Shown in pieces: positions 24,772 through 33,463 of a DNA stretch of 64,000 nucleotides. Each line of letters begins with the position of its first letter. Position 1 is the first letter of the stretch. The stretch is from Bin87 sp965232895 (GTDB lineage Bacteria; Chloroflexota; Dehalococcoidia; Lucifugimonadales; UBA3495). Under the pieces are notes generated by a model. That model saw only the letters and a program-made list of their open reading frames with translations, made no database searches and was not told the origin of the DNA. Position numbers and translations under genes: made by a program. The DNA lies in contig OZ247430.1 in assembly GCA_965232895.1 (NCBI GenBank), positions 1,302,001 through 1,366,000 on the forward strand. Reading direction: 5' to 3'.

Positions 24772-26340
24772 ATGAGTCAGTTACCCGAAACCATCCCGGA
24801 CCCGTCGCCGGATAATCCCGGCAGCCTGCAGGCCAACCTGGATAGCCGTCGCGCTAAGTTGCAGCGCATCCGGCAGCGCGGCATTGATCCTTATCCCAGG
24901 CGGTTCCGGCGCACCTGCACCGCCGACGAGGCGATCAAGCTGTTCGAGGCCGCTGAGGACGACCAGGCGCCCCACCGCGCAACGGGCATCAGCGTGGCCG
25001 GGCGCATCGTGTCCATGCGCGTGATGGGCCGCGCGGCGTTTCTCGATCTGCGCGATGCTTCGGGTACGATGCAGGCCATGTTGCGGCAGAACGTTCTGGG
25101 TGACGAGTACGCCGTGCTGCAGGACCTTGACCTCGGGGATTTCCTCGGCGTCGACGGCGACATGATGCGCACCCGCACCGGCCAAGCCACCATCGAAGCG
25201 CACGGGCTGACGATCCTCGCCAAGGGCATGCGGCCCCTGCCCGAGAAATGGCATGGGTTGAGGGATGTCGAAACCCGTTACCGCCAACGCTATTTGGACC
25301 TCATCGCAAATCCCGAGGTCGCCGACACCTTCGTTCAACGCAGCCGCATCATCAGCGGCATTCGCCGTTTCCTGGACAGCCGCGGGTTCGTCGAGGTGGA
25401 CACGCCGATACTGGTGCCGATCCCTGCCGGCGCCCACGCCCGACCTTTCATCACCCACCACAATGCCCTGGACGAGCAGCTGTACCTGCGCATCGCCACG
25501 GAGTTGTACCTCAAGCGCCTGATCGTCGGTGGTCTGGACAAGGTGTATGAGATCGGCCGAGTTTTCCGCAACGAGGGCATAGATCAGGACCACAACCCTG
25601 AGTTCACCCTGCTGGAATCCTACGAAGCCTACGCCGATTACAACGCGGTGATGGAGATGGTGGAGTCGCTGGTTTCATCGCTGGCGCAGGACGTACACGG
25701 CTCGATGCGGGTCGCGATGGGCGACGACTTTATCGACTTCACGCCGCCATGGCCTCGACTGTCGCTGCGCGAGGAGTTGCAACGGCGCAGCGGCGTGGAC
25801 ATTGAAGAGTACCCCGACGCTGAGTCGCTGACGGGAAAGTGCCGCGAACTGGGCCTGGAACCGGCGCCTCGCGAGGCCCGTGGGCGCCTCATCGACAAGA
25901 TGCTGTCCGTGTACGTGGAGCCGAACCTGGTACAGCCCTCCTTCCTGATCGACTACCCCGAAGACATGTCGCCCCTGGCCAAGGGGCACCCCGACAAGCC
26001 GGGATACGTCGAGCGGTTTGAAGCCTTCGCCGCGGGCATGGAGATTGCCAACTCCTACACGGAGCTGAACGATCCTGAAGTTCAGCGGGCCCGGTTCGCC
26101 GCGCAGGAGCACCAGCGTGACGCCTACAACGACGAGGAAGCCGACCGGACCGACGACGACTTCCTCACGGCCCTGGAATACGGCATGCCGCCCACCGGCG
26201 GGTTGGGCATCGGCATCGACCGGCTGGTCATGCTGCTGACCGGCCAGTCCACCATACGCGATGTGCTACTATTTCCGCAGATGCGCTCCCTCTCTGGCGA
26301 CGGCGGCAACGTGGCGCCGTCAGGCGATACCACCGGGTGA
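24772..26340 (+). CDS. lysS: lysyl-tRNA synthetase, class II
   Basis: 522 residues from ATG 24772. An N-terminal OB-fold anticodon domain (VAGRIVSMRVMGRAAFLDLRD) is followed by the class II core: motif 1 region RRFLDSRGFVEVDTPILVP, motif 2 RVFRNEGIDQDHNPEFTLLE, and motif 3 GLGIGIDRLVMLLTG. It charges tRNA-Lys in the cytosol. Length is normal. The stop is followed after 5 bases by the Uma2 gene and then serS. Confidence 0.95.
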   Translation: MSQLPETIPDPSPDNPGSLQANLDSRRAKLQRIRQRGIDPYPRRFRRTCTADEAIKLFEAAEDDQAPHRATGISVAGRIVSMRVMGRAAFLDLRDASGTMQAMLRQNVLGDEYAVLQDLDLGDFLGVDGDMMRTRTGQATIEAHGLTILAKGMRPLPEKWHGLRDVETRYRQRYLDLIANPEVADTFVQRSRIISGIRRFLDSRGFVEVDTPILVPIPAGAHARPFITHHNALDEQLYLRIATELYLKRLIVGGLDKVYEIGRVFRNEGIDQDHNPEFTLLESYEAYADYNAVMEMVESLVSSLAQDVHGSMRVAMGDDFIDFTPPWPRLSLREELQRRSGVDIEEYPDAESLTGKCRELGLEPAPREARGRLIDKMLSVYVEPNLVQPSFLIDYPEDMSPLAKGHPDKPGYVERFEAFAAGMEIANSYTELNDPEVQRARFAAQEHQRDAYNDEEADRTDDDFLTALEYGMPPTGGLGIGIDRLVMLLTGQSTIRDVLLFPQMRSLSGDGGNVAPSGDTTG

Positions 26341-26345
26341 TCATT

Positions 26346-27032
26346 ATGACTATGGCGGCCCGCGAAACCAGATCAGACACTCAACGATTGCCGAAGCCTG
26401 CCTCTGATTTGCTCGATCTGCTTCCCGTCACTCTGCGGTTGCCCGAGGCGGCGCTAAACGCCGGCACGGATGCCTGTGAGGATTGGTTCTGGGCTGTTTG
26501 CATGGCCAACGATGAAACCGCTTGGCAAATGGAACTCAACGCCATGGGGGAGCTGGAACTGATGCCACCTACTTACCCGCCATCCGATGAGCACGAAGGG
26601 GAATCCTTCGGTGAAGTGCGCCAGTGGAATATTGGCCGAGGTCGCCCAGGCACGGCAACCGGGCCTACCAGCGCTTACCGCCTCGCTAACGGAGCCATCC
26701 GGAGTCCTGATGCGGCTTGGGCGCCGCAGGAAAAAGTCCTGCCGCCCTCGCCGGACCCGCCCCGCGCCCGTCCTTATTGTCCGGACTTTGTGGTAGAAAT
26801 CCGGTCCACTTCCCAGCGTTCACTTACCCACCTGCTCAACAAGATGCAGGAATACATGGACAATGGCGCAAAGCTCGGCTGGCTCATCGACCCCCTCGAA
26901 CGCACCGTGCGCATCTATCGCGCCGGCGTGGCCGAACCTGATCTGCTGGCCGACCCTGACATGCTCGACGGCGAGGAGGTGCTGCCCGGTTTCACCTTTG
27001 CCGTTCGGGAACTCATTTTCGACTTGGTGTAA
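26346..27032 (+). CDS. Uma2 family endonuclease-like protein
   Basis: 228 residues from ATG 26346, five bases after lysS. The PD-(D/E)xK core of Uma2/DUF820 is visible: the acidic SPDAAWAPQ strand and YCPDFVVEIRSTSQ (D, E). KMQEYMDNGAKLGWLIDP, VRIYRAG and LPGFTFAV close the family pattern. Uma2 proteins are abundant in cyanobacteria and Chloroflexota and their role is unknown. It appears to be an insertion between two synthetase genes that now share a transcript. Confidence 0.88.
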   Translation: MTMAARETRSDTQRLPKPASDLLDLLPVTLRLPEAALNAGTDACEDWFWAVCMANDETAWQMELNAMGELELMPPTYPPSDEHEGESFGEVRQWNIGRGRPGTATGPTSAYRLANGAIRSPDAAWAPQEKVLPPSPDPPRARPYCPDFVVEIRSTSQRSLTHLLNKMQEYMDNGAKLGWLIDPLERTVRIYRAGVAEPDLLADPDMLDGEEVLPGFTFAVRELIFDLV

Positions 27033-27042
27033 TTGGACCTGC

Positions 27043-28323
27043 ATGCTTTCCCTGGAACAAATCCGCAACGACACCGACACCGTTCGCGCCGCCCTGATTC
27101 GCCGCGCCGAGGACGAAGACTGCCTGGACGAAATCCTGGACATGGATGCCCGGAGGCGTGCCGCGATCACCGACGGCGACGAACTTCGTGCCCGCCGCAA
27201 TACGGTATCTCGCGAGATTGGCCAGGCGCGTTCTCAGGGCGGCCAGCCGGACGAAAGCATCGTAGCCGAGATGCGCGACGTGGGCCGTCGCATCAACGAA
27301 CTGGAAGATCTGGTCCGTGACCTGGACTCGCGAATCAACGATGCGATGCTCGCGTTGCCCAACCTGCCGCATTCGAGCACGCCCGAAGGCATTGACGAGA
27401 CACGCAACGTGGTGCTGCGTCACTGGGGCGAGCCGACCACCCTGGACTTCGAAGCCCAGCCGCACTGGGACCTGGCGGAGAATTTGGGCATCATCGACTT
27501 CCAGCGCGGCGTCAAGCTCTCCGGCAGCCGGTTCTACACTTTGCACGGCTACGGCGCGCGGCTGGAGCGGGCGATCATCTCGTGGATGCTGGACCTGCAC
27601 GGCAGCGAGCATGGATATACGGAAGTTGCCCTGCCCATCCTGGTGCGCCGCGAGATCATGGAGGGTTCCGGCAATCTGCCGCTGTTCGCCGACAATCTCT
27701 ACCACGACGAGGAGGATGACCTCTGGCTCATTCCCACCGCGGAGGTTCCCGTCACCAACCTGCACCGGGATGAAATCCTGACCGCCGATGATCTGCCCCT
27801 CTATTACGTGGCGCATACCCCGTGCTTCCGACGGGAAAAGGCGGCCGCCGGCCGGGACACCCGGGGCATCAAGCGCGTCCACCAGTTCAACAAGGTGGAG
27901 ATGTACAAGTTTGTCGAGCCGGACACCTCCTTCGATGAGCTTGAGGCGCTATTGGCAAATGCTGAGGCGGTGTGCCAGCGCCTCAACCTGCCCCACCGAA
28001 TCCTGCAACTGTGCGCCGGAGACATCTCCTTCCCCTCAGCCAAGTCCTACGATATCGAGGTCTGGGCCGCCGGTTCTCAGGAATGGCTGGAAGTGTCGTC
28101 CTGCTCTAATTGCACCGACTTCCAGGCCCGACGCGCCAACGTGCGCTACCGGCCCGGAGTGGGTGAGCGGCCGCGCTTCGTCCACACCCTGAACGGATCG
28201 GGGCTGGCCCTGCCGCGGGTGATCATCGCCATCCTCGAGAACAACCAGCAGCCCGACGGCTCGGTGGTCATTCCCGAGGCGCTGCGGCCCTACACCGGGT
28301 TCAGCGTCATCCCCGCCCCTTGA
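27043..28323 (+). CDS. serS: seryl-tRNA synthetase
   Basis: 426 residues from ATG 27043. The N-terminal long antiparallel coiled coil (residues about 1-105, MLSLEQIRND to SRINDAMLALPNLPH) binds the tRNA-Ser long arm. Motif 2 is CFRREKAAAGRDTRG with HQFNKVEMYKF, and motif 3 is NGSGLALPRVIIAILENNQ. TAEVPVTNLHRDE and EVSSCSNCTDFQARR are further family signatures. Normal length. Confidence 0.95.
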   Translation: MLSLEQIRNDTDTVRAALIRRAEDEDCLDEILDMDARRRAAITDGDELRARRNTVSREIGQARSQGGQPDESIVAEMRDVGRRINELEDLVRDLDSRINDAMLALPNLPHSSTPEGIDETRNVVLRHWGEPTTLDFEAQPHWDLAENLGIIDFQRGVKLSGSRFYTLHGYGARLERAIISWMLDLHGSEHGYTEVALPILVRREIMEGSGNLPLFADNLYHDEEDDLWLIPTAEVPVTNLHRDEILTADDLPLYYVAHTPCFRREKAAAGRDTRGIKRVHQFNKVEMYKFVEPDTSFDELEALLANAEAVCQRLNLPHRILQLCAGDISFPSAKSYDIEVWAAGSQEWLEVSSCSNCTDFQARRANVRYRPGVGERPRFVHTLNGSGLALPRVIIAILENNQQPDGSVVIPEALRPYTGFSVIPAP

Positions 28324-28345
28324 CCGGCAAAGGAATACAACCGTT

Positions 28346-28981
28346 ATGATGCCCCACGCAACCGATACCGGCCGCCTGGCCCGTCAACCCGGCAAGGGCC
28401 GGGGGTATGAAGTCCTGTTGGTCAGCGAGGACGAGCATCCCGGATACATGGCGCTCTGCCCGTCGCTGCCCGGTTGCCTCAGCTGTGGCGAAACCCGTGA
28501 AGAGGCCTTGGAAATGATAGCCGACGCCATCTCAATGTGGCTGGACAGCTACGATGGACAGGAACACCCGTATCATTCCGATGCCATGGCGCAAACGGTC
28601 GCCGAATACGAAGCCGACGGATTCCGGACGGAAAAGGCGCTGGTCAAGCCGGCCGATTGGGACCAGATCATTGCCGATTGCGATGCCGCTATTCTCTGCA
28701 ATCCGAATGACGCCAAAGCCTACGTCGAAAGAGGCGGCGCTTACCTCAACAAACGAGAGTACGGTCAGGCCATAGCCGATTACACCGCCGCCATACGCAT
28801 CGCCCCCGACGACGCTGAACCCTACACGAGCCGGGGTAACACGTATCTCAGCAGTAAAGAGTACAACCTGGCAATCGCGGATTACGACTCCGCCCTCCGT
28901 CGAGACCCTTACGATGAAGAGGCTATTGGCAACCTGGAAGCCGCATACGTTCAGCTGCGGGCATGCGCCAAAGGCGCCTGA
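28346..28981 (+). CDS. HicB-like antitoxin fused to TPR repeats
   Basis: 211 residues. Residues about 20-70 are a HicB fold: YEVLLVSEDEHPGYMALCPSLPGC, then GETREEALEMIADAISMWLDS. From about 107 onward there are at least two tetratricopeptide repeats (NDAKAYVERGGAYLNKREYGQAIADYTAAI and AEPYTSRGNTYLSSKEYNLAIADYDSAL in outline) instead of the usual ribbon-helix-helix or HTH. The stop overlaps the HicA start (TGATG), so the two form a pair. The TPR part may replace DNA binding by protein binding. Confidence 0.8.
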   Translation: MMPHATDTGRLARQPGKGRGYEVLLVSEDEHPGYMALCPSLPGCLSCGETREEALEMIADAISMWLDSYDGQEHPYHSDAMAQTVAEYEADGFRTEKALVKPADWDQIIADCDAAILCNPNDAKAYVERGGAYLNKREYGQAIADYTAAIRIAPDDAEPYTSRGNTYLSSKEYNLAIADYDSALRRDPYDEEAIGNLEAAYVQLRACAKGA

Positions 28982-29244
28982 TGCCCCCTTATGTACCCGG
29001 ATTCACTGCCGCTGACGTTCGCCGCGCCTTTCTGAGCGATGACTGGATTATCCGACAAGGTGGCAAACATATGCGCGCCGAAAAAGATGGGCGGACGGTT
29101 CCAATCCCACGTCATAGAGGCAAGGACATTCCTCCCGGAACCATGGGCAGTATCATCGTCCAAGCCGGCTGGACGGTAAGAGAGTTTCGCAACTTGGCGC
29201 GGGGCCGGAACCGCGACGGCAGCCGCCGCAATCGTAACCGGTAA
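28981..29244 (+). CDS. hicA: HicA-like toxin
   Basis: 87 residues. The dsRBD-like HicA fold is recognisable: GFTAADVRRAFLSDDW, then the catalytic histidine in IRQGGKHMRAEKDG, VPIPRHRGKDIPPGTMGSII and QAGWTVREFRN. HicA cleaves mRNA and is held in check by HicB. Start ATG overlaps the antitoxin stop by one base. The C-terminal tail is Arg-rich and longer than usual. Order here is antitoxin first, the reverse of many hicAB loci. Confidence 0.85.
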   Translation: MPPYVPGFTAADVRRAFLSDDWIIRQGGKHMRAEKDGRTVPIPRHRGKDIPPGTMGSIIVQAGWTVREFRNLARGRNRDGSRRNRNR

Positions 29245-29281
29245 GTTTGACACTCGGCTGTGATAAATGGAGATAGACAAT

Positions 29282-30100
29282 ATGGCCGGCATCTGGCCCG
29301 ACGACATCCGCTGCGTCGCCCTCATCACCTTCGACGTGGACGGCATCACCTCCTGGCTGAATCGGAACCCTGATTTCATCAACTACCCCAGCCTGCTGTC
29401 CATGGCGGAATACGGCCCCAGCGTGGCCACGCCGCGCATCCTGGACATGCTGGACGCTCAAAGTATTCCGGGCAGCTTCTACATCCCCGGATACGTGGCC
29501 GAAACCCACCCCGACCTGGTGCGCGAAATCGCCGCTCGCGGGCACGAGGTGGCCCATCATGGCTATATCCACGAGCCGCCGGCCACCATGACGCCCGAGA
29601 AGGAAGAAGAAGTGTTGGTCAAGGGCATCAGCATCCTGGGAGAGCTCACCGGTGATGCGCCGGTCGGCTATCGTTCGCCCAGCTGGGAACTCAGCCCGGT
29701 GTCGCTGGACCTGCTCGCCAAGCACAATTTTCAGTACGACAGCAGCCTGATGGGCGACGACGCGCCGTACCTGGTGCCGGGCGGCGACCCGCCGCGCAAC
29801 CTGGTTGAGTTGCCCATCCACTGGCTCCTGGATGATGCGCCGCACTTCGCCTACGCCCCCTCGGCCAACCGCCTGGGCCCCATGCGGAACCCCGACGAGG
29901 TGTTCGAGAGCTGGGCAGCGGAGTTTCGCGGCATCTACCGCTATGGCCGCTGCTTCAATCTCACCATGCACCCCCAGTACATCGGACGACCCGGCCGCCT
30001 GCTCATGCTGGAGCGCCTGATTGAGTACATCAAGACTTTCCCCGGCGTTCGCTTCATGCGTTCAGTGGACGTGGCGACGATGTGGGAAAAAGGAGCCTAG
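29282..30100 (+). CDS. polysaccharide deacetylase family protein
   Basis: 272 residues from ATG 29282 (GGAG 9 bases upstream); an ATG at 29267 is less well placed. NodB-type motifs: ALITFDVDG (motif 1, canonical TFDD), HEVAHHGYIHE (motif 2, H-x3-H metal ligands), VGYRSPSWELSP (motif 3) and the late LTMHPQYIGRP. Members remove acyl groups from sugars or cleave cyclic amides such as allantoin. No signal peptide, so a cytosolic small-molecule amidohydrolase is likely. The nitrile hydratase beta N-domain gene starts 4 bases later. Confidence 0.87.
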   Translation: MAGIWPDDIRCVALITFDVDGITSWLNRNPDFINYPSLLSMAEYGPSVATPRILDMLDAQSIPGSFYIPGYVAETHPDLVREIAARGHEVAHHGYIHEPPATMTPEKEEEVLVKGISILGELTGDAPVGYRSPSWELSPVSLDLLAKHNFQYDSSLMGDDAPYLVPGGDPPRNLVELPIHWLLDDAPHFAYAPSANRLGPMRNPDEVFESWAAEFRGIYRYGRCFNLTMHPQYIGRPGRLLMLERLIEYIKTFPGVRFMRSVDVATMWEKGA

Positions 30101-30104
30101 GATC

Positions 30105-30407
30105 ATGCCGGCAGTACACGACCGCGGCGGATGGCCCGACGACACCCCCATCGACCGCAGTGAGCACGAGTACAGCGATTGGGAGCGGCGGGTGGACGCC
30201 GTGCATCAGGTTCTCGGCCAGCAGGGCATCCGCACCACCGACGAGATGCGCCGCGCCATCGAAAGCCTCCCGCCGGAACGCTACGAAGCGCTGTCCTACT
30301 ACGAAAAGTGGACCGCCGCCCTAGAGTTACTGCTGATCGAAAAGGGCATCCTTACCGCCGAGGAGATCGATGCCAAAACCGCTGAACTGCGGCAGCAGGG
30401 GCTGTAG
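30105..30407 (+). CDS. nitrile hydratase beta subunit, N-terminal half as a separate gene
   Basis: 100 residues. The start VHDRGGWPD corresponds to the 'HDLGG' beginning of nitrile hydratase beta, and WERRVDAVHQVLGQQGI, ESLPPERYEALSYYEKWTAALELLLIEKG and ILTAEEI follow the N-domain closely. In thiocyanate hydrolase the same domain is a separate subunit (SCNase beta). The matching C-terminal half is 3 kb away at 33463. It works with the alpha subunit at 36267 to hydrate nitriles or thiocyanate. Confidence 0.82.
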   Translation: MPAVHDRGGWPDDTPIDRSEHEYSDWERRVDAVHQVLGQQGIRTTDEMRRAIESLPPERYEALSYYEKWTAALELLLIEKGILTAEEIDAKTAELRQQGL

Positions 30408-30441
30408 TGCCGACTCGACGCAAGGACGAGATGCTCCCATT

Positions 30442-30816
30442 ATGAATCCTGCTTTTGGTCTTATAGCTGCCCAAGTCATCCCGCCCACCATTTCAGGCAT
30501 TGCCGAGTGCTTCCGCACGATGCAGGAGGAGGAAACCAAGCGGCAGGCCATCATGGCCAACCGCGAGGTTCTAGTTGCACGGCTCACAGCGGAGAAAGAA
30601 ACCATCCTCGCCTATTTCAGTCACAGGTTCGCTGAGCGGCGGGCCGCTTTGGACGAGTTCTTCAAGCTACTCCGTCACGCCGTTGACAGTCGAGATAACC
30701 ACCAGTTGAATGTCGCTTTAGCTGGCATCCTCGGCATCATCCAGGATAACCCGCTGGATGACTTTGAAACTTTCAAGCAGCAGTTTCACGACCCGGATTA
30801 CGTCATCGAAATCTGA
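30442..30816 (+). CDS. unknown helical protein, first gene of inserted island
   Basis: 124 residues from ATG 30442. The N-terminus FGLIAAQVIPPTISGIAECFRTM looks like an amphipathic or membrane-associated helix. A long predicted coiled coil (EEETKRQAIMANREVLVARLTAEKE) and an all-helical LDEFFKLLRHAVD region follow. I do not recognise the family. The next gene starts 39 bases later and is also coiled coil plus hydrophobic, so the two may form a membrane-linked complex. Confidence 0.6.
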   Translation: MNPAFGLIAAQVIPPTISGIAECFRTMQEEETKRQAIMANREVLVARLTAEKETILAYFSHRFAERRAALDEFFKLLRHAVDSRDNHQLNVALAGILGIIQDNPLDDFETFKQQFHDPDYVIEI

Positions 30817-30855
30817 CGCCGGAAGCCGACTGCACGCCCTGTAAGGAGATCCGCA

Positions 30856-31869
30856 ATGCCCCTGCCGCTCATCATACCGGTTGCCATCGGTGGCGCTGCC
30901 CTGCTGACGGGCGGGGGCATGACCATCAACGCGCAAAGCAAAATCAAGAAAGCGAAGGCCGAATACCAATCGGCCTATAACGCCTACAAGGTGAAATACG
31001 AACGCTACCAGGATTATCATGCAGAAACGGAAAAGCGTTTGCAGGAATTGGGCCGTTACCGCGCGACCGGGATGCAGGCCGTCCGTGAGGCGATAGAGTT
31101 CATCAGGAAAGCACGACTGGTCAACCCCAACATCATCAGCGACGCTGAAATCAGCATTCAGGATTTGGAACGGTTGGACCAAGCCTATGGCGACATCCTC
31201 AAAACTCTGGGCGGCACCGGAGTCAGTTTAGCCGGCGGAGTAGGCGCAGGCACATTGACGGCTTTGGGGGCATATGGAGTAGTGGCAGCGTTTGGCACTG
31301 CGTCAACCGGAGCGGCAATCGGTGGGCTGAGCGGCGCTGCCGCCAGCAGCGCTACTTTAGCATGGTTAGGTGGCGGTGCCCTTGCGGCCGGCGGGTTGGG
31401 TATTGCTGGTGGGACCGCTGTTCTGGGCGGTATCGTGGCAGCTCCGGTGATTATCGGATTTGGAGTATTCCGGCAAGTGAAAGCCGGCAGAGTTCAAAAA
31501 GAGGCTGCCGAGAAAATTCAGCAAATAGAGGTGAAAGAAGCCGAAATTGACCGTGACCGGGTCAAGCTGCGAACAGTGCGTCAACGTTGCGATGAAGTGC
31601 AACGGACAATACAGGAACTGACTGATCAGCTCAAAATTGCCCTGCACAATGCCAGTCCCAACATAGCGGAGGACGTCTATCGAATCGCCCAAATCGCCAA
31701 GACCCTGCGCGCCGCGATTGACGAACCTGTGGTGCCGGCCAATCAGTGGAACGCCACACGTTCACGACACTCAAATGGTGGACTCAAGACCAAGACTTGC
31801 GCCGTTGCAAATTGCCGTCGCCAGGCTACCGTGGGGGATTACTGCACCGGTCACCGCAAGTCGTTATAG
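30856..31869 (+). CDS. glycine-zipper membrane protein with coiled coils and a Cys/His tail
   Basis: 337 residues. A short hydrophobic start (LIIPVAIGGAALLTGGGM) leads into a Lys/Glu/Tyr-rich coiled coil to about 110. From about 120 to 210 there is a long Gly/Ala-rich hydrophobic stretch of the glycine-zipper kind (GVGAGTLTALGAYGVVAAFG and on), then a second coiled coil. The last 20 residues, CAVANCRRQATVGDYCTGH, form a C-x4-C ... C-x2-H possible zinc site. The architecture resembles pore-forming or membrane-remodelling proteins; I do not recognise a named family. Confidence 0.65.
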   Translation: MPLPLIIPVAIGGAALLTGGGMTINAQSKIKKAKAEYQSAYNAYKVKYERYQDYHAETEKRLQELGRYRATGMQAVREAIEFIRKARLVNPNIISDAEISIQDLERLDQAYGDILKTLGGTGVSLAGGVGAGTLTALGAYGVVAAFGTASTGAAIGGLSGAAASSATLAWLGGGALAAGGLGIAGGTAVLGGIVAAPVIIGFGVFRQVKAGRVQKEAAEKIQQIEVKEAEIDRDRVKLRTVRQRCDEVQRTIQELTDQLKIALHNASPNIAEDVYRIAQIAKTLRAAIDEPVVPANQWNATRSRHSNGGLKTKTCAVANCRRQATVGDYCTGHRKSL

Positions 31870-31934
31870 CGGCTTATCGCGAGACCCTCCATACTGCGCT
31901 CGTCCCAACGCTGCTCACCGCCGGATGATCCTTG

Positions 31935-33044
31935 ATGACACGCATAACTGACGACACCCCCAGCATCAACGCAAAATTTGCCGCAACGGCGCTCAACCGG
32001 GCGGCGGAGCTGATTGCCGACCCTGTCACCCGCGCGGAGCTGGACGGCAGCGTCATAGGTGCGCTGCAACAAGCGAAGAACGAGTTCATTGCCGCCGAAA
32101 CTCACCGGCAGAAAAGCGGCCGGACCTACGGCTGGTCGTGGCTTCGGAAGGATCTGGGAGAGTACATCCAAAGCCGCTACCCGACCTACGCTGCTTCATT
32201 CACCCCCATCAGCGACTGGAACGATGAAACATCTCCAGGCAGTATGGCGCAAACCTTGCGGGAGGCTGCGGTGACCATTGCCGGCTTGGTGGCCGAACGA
32301 ACCAGCGCTGCCGGCAAATTTGAGGCTATGACGCCTCAAGAGAGGGCCGAGTACGAACTCATGCGGAATGTTGCCGCCTTCCTTGACCGGCAAGGATTGA
32401 CCATAACCGTCGCATGGGATAGGGAAAACCCCAATGACCCCATTGATTACCGGGGAACCGTGGACGGCGTGGCGTGGGCCTTCGAACTTATCGAGTTGAG
32501 AATCGATGCAAAGGGTTCGCACCTGACCGTCGGCCACCCCAAAGAGCGCAAGAGGATCCCTGAGCAGATCAAGGAACTCGCCGCGCCAATGCCGCAGATA
32601 CCCGACGGCCCTGACGCACTCCAAAAGGCCCTTGACGCCGCGGTAAGTCACGGAAACAAGATGAGCAAGCTCAACGCGCTGAACGGGGCCAGGTACTGCC
32701 TTGTGCTGCACAACCGGCAATTTCTGTACGCGCCCGATTGGGAGGCAATCGCCATGCCGGACCTCAGCGCGTTTGACGCGGTTTTGATACTGCACCAGGA
32801 CAGCGTCGCAGCAGCGCAAACGTGGGAAGCCGCAACGCAAGACGGATTCAACAAAGCCCTACTCAGCCAGAATGTGAGTGATTTATCAGACATCGCGAGT
32901 CTCAAGTTGTCCGGCAGGCCGGATGTTAACCCGGAAGTAATCAGGTCATTTTGGAAGCGAATGGATGAATCTGGCATCACCGACGAAGAAATTTACGAGG
33001 CGGTAAAGGAAGCCCGAGCGGAGAGATGCCGAAGCCACGGTTAG
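31935..33044 (+). CDS. unknown protein, possible PD-(D/E)xK-like domain
   Basis: 369 residues from ATG 31935. An N-terminal helical region to about 130 is followed by a segment with NDPIDYRGTVDGVAWAFELIEL and RYCLVLHNRQFLYAPDWEAI, which has the strand order and acidic residues of a restriction-type nuclease core, but the usual catalytic lysine is not clear. The C-terminus DESGITDEEIYEAVKEARAER is helical. Its 3' end overlaps the PIN gene by 19 bases, so the two are likely cotranslated. Family not recognised. Confidence 0.6.
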   Translation: MTRITDDTPSINAKFAATALNRAAELIADPVTRAELDGSVIGALQQAKNEFIAAETHRQKSGRTYGWSWLRKDLGEYIQSRYPTYAASFTPISDWNDETSPGSMAQTLREAAVTIAGLVAERTSAAGKFEAMTPQERAEYELMRNVAAFLDRQGLTITVAWDRENPNDPIDYRGTVDGVAWAFELIELRIDAKGSHLTVGHPKERKRIPEQIKELAAPMPQIPDGPDALQKALDAAVSHGNKMSKLNALNGARYCLVLHNRQFLYAPDWEAIAMPDLSAFDAVLILHQDSVAAAQTWEAATQDGFNKALLSQNVSDLSDIASLKLSGRPDVNPEVIRSFWKRMDESGITDEEIYEAVKEARAERCRSHG

Positions 33045-33463
33045 TCCTGGACACCAGTGCGGTGCTAATGCCGATAGTCAGAGAGAACAGCAGCGAGTCA
33101 TGGCTGCGGGAAATGTGGCGGAATGGGCAAATTATCCCGCTGATCAGTTCCGACCGGGTGTCGGAACTGATTGAAACTCTACGGAAACCCCATTTCGAGG
33201 CTGGCGAGGAACAAGCCGTTGCGATCTATTTCAGATACTGCGTTGAAGTTGAGATACCCAACCCACCGCCGGAAACGCCGATTTGCCGCGACCCCAACGA
33301 CCAACCGTTCCTCATTCTCGCCTACCATGCCGCAGCAGATTATCTGGTCACAAAGGATCCTGACCTGTTGGCGCTCCGTGACGAATCCGAAATCCCGATT
33401 ATCACGCCAGCCGAGCTGAGCGTTATAATGCCACGATACTCGTCACAACGCGATCCAATTTGA
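33026..33463 (+). CDS. PIN-domain ribonuclease/toxin (COG1569-like)
   Basis: 145 residues. PIN acidic residues are D in RLVLDTSAVLMP, E in RVSELIETLRKP, and the D pair in ICRDPNDQPFLILAY and DYLVTKDPDLL. These match the 'putative toxin-antitoxin system toxin component, PIN family'. It likely cleaves RNA. It overlaps the preceding gene, which could be its control partner. Its stop overlaps the next start (TGATG), so it is tied to the beta C-domain gene. Confidence 0.82.
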   Translation: MPKPRLVLDTSAVLMPIVRENSSESWLREMWRNGQIIPLISSDRVSELIETLRKPHFEAGEEQAVAIYFRYCVEVEIPNPPPETPICRDPNDQPFLILAYHAAADYLVTKDPDLLALRDESEIPIITPAELSVIMPRYSSQRDPI

